NCBI RefSeq assembly: GCF_033568475.1
Contig: NC_133120.1
Location: 87,810,151-87,874,150 of the forward strand
From: Henckelia pumila
Taxonomy: Eukaryota > Streptophyta > Magnoliopsida > Lamiales > Gesneriaceae
Direction: 5' to 3'
Length of the DNA: 64,000 nt
This document shows, piece after piece, positions 32,874 to 42,201 of the stretch. The position numbers were made by a program, and so were the translations under genes. The notes below the pieces were generated by a model that worked only from the letters and a program-made list of their open reading frames with translations, was not told where the DNA came from and did no database searches. Every line of letters starts with the position of its first letter. Positions within the stretch are counted from its first letter, which is position 1.

Positions 32874-33068
32874 CTGCACGCAGAAGATTCCCAACAATTC
32901 ACACCACTAAGCTCCCAAGGTTAAAACACTAAAATCCTTAATTCTAATCACAAAGAACAAAATTCCTAGTCTAGCATGCTGATAATTAAACTCAAGAAAC
33001 AGGTATTCAAATATGATTGCAATTAAATAAAAGCAAAGTATTGAAAAAGTTCTAGGGGTTAGGTATAC
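32874..33068 (-). other. Probable spliceosomal intron between Gag and Pol
   Basis: The minus-strand segment starts GTATACC at 33068 and ends TTCTGCGTGCAG at 32874, is AT- and T-rich, and has an in-frame TAG (33052-33054) near its start. Removing it joins Gag (SLITG) to Pol (RILVGG) in frame without loss, giving the usual continuous chromoviral Gag-protease junction. Unspliced RNA would give Gag alone. Confidence 0.65.
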
Positions 33069-34122
33069 CGGTGATCAAGGAGGTATCTGGGTCTGCCTCC
33101 TCAGCCTGCATCACATACACTCGCCCACTAACATTCTGCCTCTGCGGGCAGTTGGCAATCTGATGCCCTGGCTCCTTGCAACGATAGCAGACTCCTGCTC
33201 CCAAAAGACACTGCCCGGAATGCATCTTCTGGCACTTCGGACACACTGGATATCTCCCTGGAGTAGGGGCCCCGCCCCTAGTCTGCTGCTGTGGCTTCCC
33301 CTGAGGCCTCTGCTGAATCGGGCCCTTAGATGGCCCTGTAGACTGCTTCTTCGCAGGTGGCTGCGAAGATGGTCGCTGATACCCTGTATGCGTAAACTGT
33401 CTCTTACTCTGTTGCTCTCTCTGGATCGCTGTCCGACCCTCCTCAGAACGCAAAGCTCGGCTGACTGCAGACTCATATGTGAAAACGTCTGCCATACGTA
33501 CGTCATGCCTGATCTCTGCCTTCAGGCCCTCAACAAAATGTCGCAGCTTCTCCTGCGGACTCTCAGCAATCATGGGCACAAAACGACAGCCCCTCTCAAA
33601 CTAGCTCACGTAATCCACCACAGATCGGTCCCCCTGACGGAGACTCATGAACTCCCGGATCATGCGGCTGCGCACGTCCTCAGTAAAATACTTGGCGTAG
33701 AAGATACGCCTGAACTCAACCCACGTCAGTGTCGGTAAATGGACCCCTCTAACTGCACCCTCCCACCATGAGGCTGCATCGCCTCGCATCATATATGTAG
33801 CACAGCTCACCCTGTCGGCGTCTGTGATCCCCATGTAGTCAAAGATGGACTCAAGTGAGCGAATCCATCCCTCAGCCACCAACGGATCGGTGGTCCCCAA
33901 AAACTCCTTAGGCCCCTTCTTCTGGAACCTCTCGGCGACGTCCTCCTCGTGGGACAGTCTGGGACGGGCTGCCTGCTGCTCCAGCAAGGCAGTAATACCC
34001 GCCATCATAGTGGCACTGGCCTGCTCCAGTGCTGTAATAGGGTGCTGCTGAGGTGGCGGTGGAGGTGGAGGTGGAGGTGGGTGTGGAGGTCTCCCACGTC
34101 GATTCACCTGTCTGGGAGGCAT
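33069..34122 (-). CDS. Tekay Gag, interrupted by one in-frame TAG
   Basis: Starts with MPPRQ at 34122; the frame is open from 34137. A poly-Pro stretch comes first, then the Ty3 Gag core (FLGTTDPLVAEGWIRSLE, MMRGDAASWWEGAV, FRRIFYAKYF). TAG at 33601-33603 follows YVS, where relatives have a Gln. The same frame goes on with FVEGLKAEIRHDV, a basic Gln-rich linker and two zinc-binding motifs, CPKCQKMHSGQC and CYRCKEPGHQIANC. It ends at the putative splice donor (33068) or, unspliced, with TAG at 33052. Gag forms the particle. The stop probably disables this copy unless it is read through. The antisense frame at 33163-33738 is not considered real. Confidence 0.88.
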
Positions 34123-34294
34123 TCTGCACCACCACATATTTATTTACGTAAATCGTCATGCATAACTAAGTGTTTTAAAATTAAGGCTAACTTAAATTCT
34201 AGAAATTTAAATCATACTATGAACATTAAAACTTACAGACCGGTAGCGTGGATTTCTGAGCTCGCAAAGCAGTAGTGACCCCTCCAAGGACCGT

Positions 34295-34306
34295 GCTCTG
34301 ATACCA
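34295..34306 (-). other. Primer binding site (initiator tRNA-Met), Tekay element
   Basis: The minus strand reads TGGTATCAGAGC, 2 bases inside the right LTR. Confidence 0.93.
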
Positions 34307-34308
34307 AC

Positions 34309-36909
34309 TGAAACGACCCTAACTCTATAATAAATAAATATGCGGAAAAAAAATTTTTTTTTTTTTTATACTACTAAATAAATATATGTACATATATGCT
34401 CATACATATATGCACTAAATAAAATAAACAATTTAAATACTAAATTAAAATGCATTCTTTAAAAATAATTAAACATCTGAGTCAAACTCTAGAATTTAAA
34501 ATATACTGCATAAATAAAATAATTAAAATGCGTGCATGCACTAAAAATATTTAATAAAATATTCCAACACCTCAACCCTTAAAAATATAAAAATGTATCA
34601 TAAGACATCAGTACGGTGACTCAGAAGCTGTCACGGTCACGGGGCTACTGCAGCGCTGCTCATACATCCTCACCACCGGTAGGAGTAACCTGTTCCTCTA
34701 CGTACTCACCTGCACCATATCAGTGTAGTGAGCCTAGAGGCCCAACATGCATACTAACAAGGGTTTAAAATAATTTAAATCAATTTAATACTAATACATA
34801 CAAATACATGAATGAGCATGCTTAAAATTTACTAACTTAAATTTCATAAATAAACATACATAATAGCATACATACATAAGTTGTTGAGCGTTTAATTTTT
34901 CTTAACATCGTATGGTCCTATCCGTAAGTGTGACTCATAGTGCGACTGATCAGTCTAGGAAACCATCGTACGAGGCTGGTGGCGAACCACCCATACATAA
35001 ATGGCAGAAAACTGCCCATACATAAATGGCAGAAACTGCCCATACATTAATGGCCACACTACTTCAATTTCCACCTAAAATATTTTATTTCGCTCAACCA
35101 TAGAAATTAAATCATAGCATAAAAATTGATTTCATGAATGCATGTACTTGAATAAATTGTGTGTCCTTCATATATATTTAATTAAATTTTCTTACTAACA
35201 TATAAATATTAAAATAACTTAAATGCATAAAAATAATTAAATATATAATCAGGACACATGAGATTTTCTCATGGCTTGTACTGGACTGCTGGCCCTACAC
35301 TCAAGCCCAATAACTTAAGACTTGGCCCATAAATCAACCAAAGTCCATTAAGACTATCTTAGGTCCAATAACGCTGTCCCTGGCCCAATGGGCCCAAAAG
35401 CCCATTTACAGGCCCAATAAATTTCATGGGCTCCCAAGCCCATAAAAATTTCTGGTCAACTTAAAAATTTAAATAAAATTATAAAAAGCCCAAAAATAAT
35501 TAAATTAACCCAAATAAATTAAATGGTACTAATTAAATTTTTGGGAATTTAATTAGTCCATTTAATCCCTAATTAACTTAAAAACTTAAAAATAAAAATA
35601 CCCGAGCCCAATTAAAATAACCCGGACCCGGACCCACTTAACTTAACCCATATTATTTTAGACCCGACCCGGACCACTTGACCCGACCCGGACCCACCAT
35701 AACCCTAGAACCCGAAACCCTATCTTTCCTATTCCTCTCGGCCGCCGAAGCTTGAGCAGCAGGCCTTCCCGGCCTGCTGCAGCCCAGCTCCGGCCGCCGT
35801 GGCCGGAGCCCCGCCGGCAGGACCTCCCCAGGGTCCTGCCGGTTTGAACCATGCCCTGGCCCGAACCCCATGCTGCGCCTGCACCTAGCCCGAACCCCAC
35901 TTCCATGAACCCTAGCTGCGCGATCTGCTGCACCAGTCACGGTGCAGCTCGTCTCCTCCCTTTCCTAGCCCTTTCCAGCCTTAACCCCCGACTCCTACCT
36001 GGCCTAGGGACCCTACATCACCTTGACCAGCAATCACACGAGCCATGGTTAGCCAAAAACGTGGACATGAACATCACAAAGCCAAAACCGAGTGCATAAG
36101 AGAAAGAAAAAAAACTTGCTGTCAAAATGATATATCTCGATGCTACACACCCACACACATACATACACTGATATAGGATTGAAAAGAGAAGAAAATCATG
36201 CCTTTCACCGATTTGTAGAGTTAGAAACGTGTACGACGGGCTTCGGGACGACGGGACGACGACGGGGTGCCTTGGCTTGCTTGGAACCTTCGAAAAAGTA
36301 GCTATGGAGTCTCCTTGAAGGTGGGATCGATGAGGAAGAAGGTGATGGGGGTGAAAGTCGGCTGATATGGGAGGAAGAAAGTGTCGGCTAGGTTGATTTG
36401 ATTAGGTTTAATTAGAAAAATAGGTTGAATAATTAAATAAAAGGTTTTAAATAACTAATATGCAACTTAAACTCTTAAATCAATATTTAAAAATCTGATA
36501 ATATAACATAAATCTCGAAATATAATTTTAGGGGAATTTTAAAAATACTAAAAAGTCAATATTTTGACAAATTTTGAATAAAAATGACCCCTAAAATTAA
36601 ATAAAATTAAATACTTAAAATTTTGGGATAATAAAACTCAACATAATATTTTAGGGCTCTAAAAAGGTTCATAAAATAATTTGGGTGGAAAGTTGTCATC
36701 TCGTCCGTCCACGGTCCCGTCTACGCGATCAAATAATAAAAATACTAAAAATCATAAAAATCACTAATTATGGGTTAAATGCTTAATAATAAATTAAATC
36801 ATGCACAAATAATTCAAATAATTATTTAACCCATAAATCATAAATTTAAATAATTAAATATCCTAATTATGCAGGCGGATTTAAGTAATTAAAAATACCG
36901 GGTGTTACA
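34309..36909 (-). repeat. 5' LTR (right) of the Tekay element
   Basis: Near-identical to the left LTR. It lacks 4 bp in the AAAGATTTAAAAAA region near 36107 and has about 6 base changes by eye. It contains the promoter for the element, but no TATA box was picked with confidence. Confidence 0.92.
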
Positions 36910-37735
36910 CTCAAAGCCCATGCCAGTGGCCCACATCAGTGGTAACACAAAGCCCAGGCAGGTCTGGCACTCAAAGCCCACTTCAGTGGCCCACATCAGT
37001 GGTAATCAAAGCCCAGGCAAGTCTGGCACTCAAAGTCCACCTCAGTGGCCTACATCAGTGGAACTCAAAGTCCAGGCAGGTCTGGCACTCAAAGCCCACG
37101 TTAGTGGCCCACATCAGGGATAACACAAAGCCCAGGCAGGTCTGGCACTCAAAGCCCATGTCAGTGGCCCATATCAGTGGTAACAAAAAAGCCCAGGCAG
37201 GTCTGGCACTCAAAGCTCACGTCAGTGGCCCACATCAGTGGTAACACAAAGCCCAGGCAGGTCTGGCACTCAAAGTCCACCTCAGTGGCCCACATCAATA
37301 GAACTCAAAGCCCAGGCAGGTCTGGCACTCAAAGCCCACTTCAAATGCCCATATCAGTGGTATTCAAAGCCCAGGCAGGTCTGGCTCTCAAAGTCCACCT
37401 CAGTGGCCCACATCAATGGTATTCAAAGTCCAGACAGGTCTGGCACTCAAAGTCCGCCTCAGTGGCCCATATCAGTGGTAACACAAAGCCCAGGCAGGTC
37501 TGGCACTCAAAGCCCACTTCAGTGGCCCACATCAGTGGTAACACAAAGCCCATGCAGGTCTCAAAGTCCACATCAGTGGAATTCAAAGCCCAGGCAGTTC
37601 TGACACTCAAAGCCCACTTCAGTGGCCCACATCAGTGGTATTCAAAGTCCAGACAGGTCTGGCACTCAAAGTCCACCTCAGTGGCCCCACATCAGTGGTA
37701 TTCAAATCCTAGGCAGGTCTGACACTCATGCTCTA
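36910..37735 (+). repeat. 60-bp minisatellite, right part
   Basis: About 13-14 copies of the same unit as at 26390-26849 (GCCCAGGCAGGTCTGGCACT ... CAGTGGCCCACATCAGTGG), ending just before the polypurine tract and 3' LTR of the TAT-like element. The frames inside (36902-37722) exist in several phases because of the repeat and are not genes. Confidence 0.9.
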
Positions 37736-37773
37736 AATTCATTCTTATTTTAGACCAGTTTGGGAGGTACTAT

Positions 37774-38394
37774 TGTTACTCCGAGAAAATATTTCAACTC
37801 GAGCCCATTTATAATGGGTCTACCCGATATGGCCCAACATGTCAAGGTCTAGCCCAGTTTGGGCTATGCTGGACTTTGACCTAGGTTGGTCATTATGGGG
37901 CCGACCTAGGATGTTTTTAATGGGCCGCAAGTATTCTTTTCGAGTTCAAGTAGGACTATGATATATATGAGATAAGTCTGGATCTTTTCAAATATTCACG
38001 AGATAGAGATAAGCTTACAAAGGGACCAATGGATGAAGAGTCCTAGTCCAGGACATGTTATAATTCGACTAGGTAATTTACTATTTTTTCCCTATAAATA
38101 CAGGTATTTTTATGGTTGTGTTCATTCATTACTCACTATTCATTATTCATCAACACTTACTCTCACTTTTACATTCACACACTCATATCTCTCAGTTTTC
38201 GCATTAATCATACCCTCTGCCTTCAAGACACTGACTTAAGCATTGGAGGAGTTATGCCGAAAACACCTTTGGCGCCCCTTGACCTAGTTGTTGCTTGTGC
38301 AGAGTTCATTGGTGCCCGACCCAACCTGTTTCATAAAGGATTTGGATGATTCATTCTACCAGACCGAACCCGAGATAAAAAATCGACATCATCA
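37774..38394 (+). repeat. 3' LTR of the TAT-like element
   Basis: Starts TGTTACTCCGAG and ends GACATCATCA, then the target duplication GTGTT. A purine-rich GTTTGGGAGGTACTAT lies just before it. By eye it differs from the 5' LTR at about 30 of 619 positions. The frames at 38033-38349 are shadows of those in the 5' LTR. Confidence 0.88.
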
Positions 38395-38399
38395 GTGTT

Positions 38400-39618
38400 C
38401 TTCTATTCTCTAGTCTATTTTGTGGGAGAGCATTACCGTTATTCGTTTGATCAGGACCGTAGGAAGTACCTGCAATTTATAATTGATGAGTTATATTGAA
38501 TGGATCTAAATTAACTACCATTTTAATTTGTTCATTGCATTTCTAAAGCTTTTTCATTGTGCTTTTGAGATTCTGGTCATGAACCGTGGTGACATATTTA
38601 GGTGTAAGTATGGGGAAGTCATATCTTTCACTGGAGCATAACAAGCATATACTAGTTTTTCGTTCAAAATACCTATTGGAGTTGATCAAATTTGCAGGTG
38701 GAGAAATAAAGAAGCCTCTTGCTTATGATAAATTACGAGATGGATCGACTCGATCTATATCATGCAGTTAAAATTAATATTTTGACAAAAAAATAATATT
38801 TTTCAATCAAATCACTATATATATATATATATATTACACAATTTTTTGTTAACATAACTAAAAAATTATACTTTTTTACATGGAAAGTGACATTTTTTTA
38901 TATAAAAATTAATAATTTTTATTAGTTGAGTCGGATCTATCTAACAAAGTTGACTCGATAATATAAAATCTCATGAAATCCTTTTAGATTTGCATAAAAT
39001 TTAAAATATATAAAAATTTTAATTGATCAAAATTATGTTTTCCAATTGTATAATAAAGTGCGCGTGATATAAATGTTTTGATTTTGAGAATAAAATTATA
39101 TTTTTTAAGTTTTTTAAAAAGTAAATATATATATATTTGTATCATGCAATTTTTCATTTTTACTAAAATTTTATTTAGTTATATCAAATAGCGGACAAAC
39201 GACAACTCAATCTATTATTCTAGCAAAAGTTCGAAATAATATATTTAATTAGTTTCAATTTGGAAGAATTCCATTAAACCCCATGAAAACGAAGTAGCAA
39301 ACACACTTGATAGTGATTAGTAATAAATATAATAAAACCCCTTGAGTCTCCAGCTCTACATCTGATTTTAAAACCCAACCCACTTATAACTGAAAGAAAG
39401 ACTCACAAAGACAAACTCTACACCCATTTGTAGTTACAAGTAAGATTATTGCTAATTATCTACGTATGTAATGTATCTAGATGTAGCTATATGCACGTTC
39501 ACATAAGTTTAATCATTTTTGTTGGAGAATTTTATTCGGTGAAAGTTGTATGTGCTTTAGTTGCATACTAGTTTATTGGGACAAAGAGTGGGTGGATTAT
39601 GCTTCATTTAATTAGATG
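38400..39618. other. Flank right of the nested stack; possible host-gene debris, then AT-rich
   Basis: The first 110 bases continue an open plus frame (FFYSLVYFVGEHYRYSFDQD) that would start right after the polypyrimidine tract at 6198 before the insertion. A second exon-like piece may begin after TTTGCAG near 38695. Neither was recognised. From 38770 the sequence is very AT-rich with a (TA)n run at about 38815-38834 and no gene. Confidence 0.35.
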
Positions 39619-39623
39619 CAAAG

Positions 39624-41631
39624 TGATAGGATAAAAAACGGAGTGTAGAGGGGTGAATACACAATTTTAACTATTTTGAGCTATAATAGCTCGGTTCTTT
39701 AAATATTAAGCACCGATGAATTAAATCAAGTTTGGTTTACAAACAAAGCGGAAGACACTCGAAATAATTATTCGTAGAAACCAATTAAACATTTTGTAAA
39801 CTGTTTGGAAACAATGCAAGTTGAAATAATGAAAACGGTTTGGTTGAAGAATGTTATCAAACATTTTGTATGCTATGAAGAATACAAAAAATGCTTCAAT
39901 AATGCATCTTAAAAATCAATAGCATAAGTAAACAAAATGCGATAAATAGACCCGAACTTGTTTATGGATGTTTGGAGATTTCAACAACACATACGTCATC
40001 CATTCTTTTTTCTCGGAAGGATATCATTAGAGGACTTTGATTTATACAACATATTTGTACAACCGTACTCTAGTTTAGGACTTATCCACTGCCTAAACAA
40101 GAACTTCTAGCCACTCAAATAGTTATAGGCCGCAACCTCATAATCTGCATAATGTTTAAAGTCTTTATGTCAAGACTACAAATACAATCTTTAATATTTT
40201 TGTGTTAAGATTCTCACTCATGATTCAACTAATCTATGAATACATCTCTTGAATAAGTGAATGATTTGAATTCTCTTCAATTGATATACAAAGATTTCGG
40301 ACAAGGAAGAGTATTCCATAAACTTGGTTTGGTGTGAAGAACTTGGCAGTGAACACTCATCTTTCTTCTTGTTAGGCCTTAGGCTTTTCTCCGAATCTAG
40401 CTGATTTCTTTTAAGTAGTTTACCCATGCTTTGAAACTCCATCAAAAGCTTGTATTTAATCTTTAAGATGTTGTATTTATAGGCTCCAAGAATGATATAT
40501 CCATTATACACAAAAATAAAGTCGTTAAAAGATTTTATATTGTCTTTGTACTAAACTGATCTTCTTGATATTGTAGCAGTGTAGATAGCAATTGAGCAAT
40601 CTTCAGTTTGGATAGGTAAACTGATCTTGACAAACTTCAGTTTAGGAGTGAGACTGATCTTGGGGCTCAACTGAAGTTTGGTGCGAAACTGAACTTGGAG
40701 CTGTTTAGTAATCATGTGATCAGTTTAGCAGCTTTTGAGACATGTGATTAGTCTAGTGCTATATCTCTTGATTCATTGATTTTTGGGCAAAGTGATAAAC
40801 ATAAAAGTTGTAGTTCTTGATCTTAGATTTCCAACTTCACAAGAATCAATCCACTCGGATTTTATATACAAAAGTTATGCTCAAAATACCAGAGCTGCTC
40901 AAACTTTAGTTGAGCACAAAATCAGTTGAGTGCATATGATCAGTCTAATATTATATCTCTTGATTCGTTGATTTTTGGGCAAAGTGATAGACATGAAAAT
41001 TGTAGCCATTTCTTTTAGATTTCCAAGGAATCAAAAATAACTCCATTTCAAGTTTATATGAGAGAGATATGCTCGATATACCAGACTGTGCTAGAAATTA
41101 TTCTCTGCAGAATTTCAGTTCCAAACCAGAAATTTTAATGCAGTTTAGCAGCTCCTTATTATCCGATTCAGTTTTTAACTTGTGAATATTATTTTTAGAT
41201 CATTGTCTTATATTTCCAACTCGGGGTGAATCGTTCTTTTCGGATAATCTAGCTGCAGCATATGGCCAAAATACCAAAACTGCTTGAGGTAAACTGATTC
41301 TGTTTTTCCGCTAGACTGATGCAATTTTGTTTGGTATTGCGACGTCAGTTTATCCAAGATAACATCCATTTTCGCTCAACTGACGTGAAATAAGATATGT
41401 TTTAAATAGAGTTTTCTATGCAGTCGTTTTGGAAGCTAAACATTTACATCACTGAACTATGATATATCATTGAAACATTAGAGCTCTCCAAAAAATCAGT
41501 TTGGATAATTTTTGAGTTTAGACTTTTATCTTGAGTCTAACAACTTCACACTAGAGTAAATATGTTAGAAACACAATAACAAATTTTGCTTTCATCAAAA
41601 TCAAGATTGATTGTGTTCCAAAAATCCAACA
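39624..41631 (-). mobile_element. Copia (Sirevirus-like) solo LTR with TSD
   Basis: 2008 bp. On the minus strand it starts TGTTGGATTTTTGGAACACA and ends ATCCTATCA. The 5-bp duplication CAAAG flanks it (39619-39623 and 41632-41636). Its 3' region, GTGTATTCACCCCTCTACACT, matches the style of the Sirevirus LTR here (GTGTATTCACCCCCCCTCTA). No internal region is present, so it arose by LTR-LTR recombination. The frame at 40218-40511 is not considered a gene. Confidence 0.88.
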
Positions 41632-41636
41632 CAAAG

Positions 41637-42196
41637 TTTTCAGCATGTTTACGAGTTTGATGGTTAATCATGTTGTTTACCCGTGATATGTAATGATTGA
41701 TGAATGATATTAAAATGGCAAGAAGGAAAAAAAATATTAAAGGTTTCTTTCATTGCAAGGGATGTACTGTTAGAGAGCCGATTCGAGGTGGATGATCTCC
41801 TATAAAACTAAAGAACAGAAGATAAGATAATAGAGACTCGAGAGAAGTAGAAGAAGTTATGTTCATATTCTTGTCTAATGAGTTTCATTGAATGGGTGTA
41901 TTTATACATTTCCTCTAACTACTTTACTAAACTAATAACTCCCTCTAAATTCCTTCTAACTATCACTCAAATGATGTCTATTGATATTTGGCGTCATTTT
42001 TTTAATGCACTTTTCCATTTTTTGTTGTATCATTGCCTATCCCGTCAAGAAACACCTTGTCCTCAAGATGGATAGTTTGTTAGGCAAGATGACAAGAAGA
42101 ATGGAGTTAAAGCAAAGAAATTCTTAGGTAGACCAGCCCAATTCATTTTCCTGGAGATAAAGAAAAACATTCCAGTCGATTTCCTTGGCCGCAAAA
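41637..42196 (-). pseudogene. Decayed Ty3 Pol end and LTR-like sequence
   Basis: On the minus strand, around 42020-42075, the translation reads HLEDKVFLDGIGNDT, like the usual LEDKV...G.G.DT end of Ty3 (Reina/Galadriel-type) Pol. Lower coordinates would be its 3' LTR. The upstream Pol part would continue beyond the solo LTR, at 45797 and higher. No open frame is left. Confidence 0.4.
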
Positions 42197-42201
42197 GCAA
42201 A

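Larger units (their letters stand above)
26850..36909 (-). mobile_element. Tekay-type Ty3/gypsy chromovirus, complete
   Basis: 10.06 kb minus-strand element with LTRs of about 2.6 kb (26850-29454 and 34309-36909) and a perfect target duplication CTCAA (26845-26849 and 36910-36914). It carries a tRNA-Met primer site, gag with zinc knuckles, a probable intron, an intact 1112-codon pol frame ending in a chromodomain-like region, and a polypurine tract. By eye the LTRs differ by about 6 substitutions and one 4-bp gap (about 0.25 percent), so this is the youngest retrotransposon of the stack. The lineage comes from the LTR form and the C-terminal chromodomain-like end. Confidence 0.93.
6199..38394 (+). 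mobile_element. Nested TAT/Retand-like non-autonomous Ty3 retrotransposon (outer host)
   Basis: Two direct repeats of about 620 bp (6199-6817 and 37774-38394) start TGTTAC and end CATCA, and a 5-bp target duplication GTGTT flanks them (6194-6198 and 38395-38399). The primer site after the first repeat is TGGCGCCGTATGTGGGA, a type used by TAT-clade Ty3 elements. The 31 kb between the LTRs is mostly later insertions: copia 6937-18435, hAT 18662-24425 and Tekay 26850-36909. Without them the element is about 4.9 kb. No gag-pol is visible, so it probably depended on a relative. The LTRs differ at about 30 sites by eye, so it is the oldest layer of the stack. Confidence 0.85.

Noticed and set aside
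33163..33738. 191-codon plus-strand frame
   Set aside because: It is antisense to Tekay gag with its zinc knuckles; the composition is a mirror of the real frame.
36902..37722. Long overlapping frames of up to 181 codons
   Set aside because: Translated minisatellite, open in more than one phase because the unit length is near a multiple of three.
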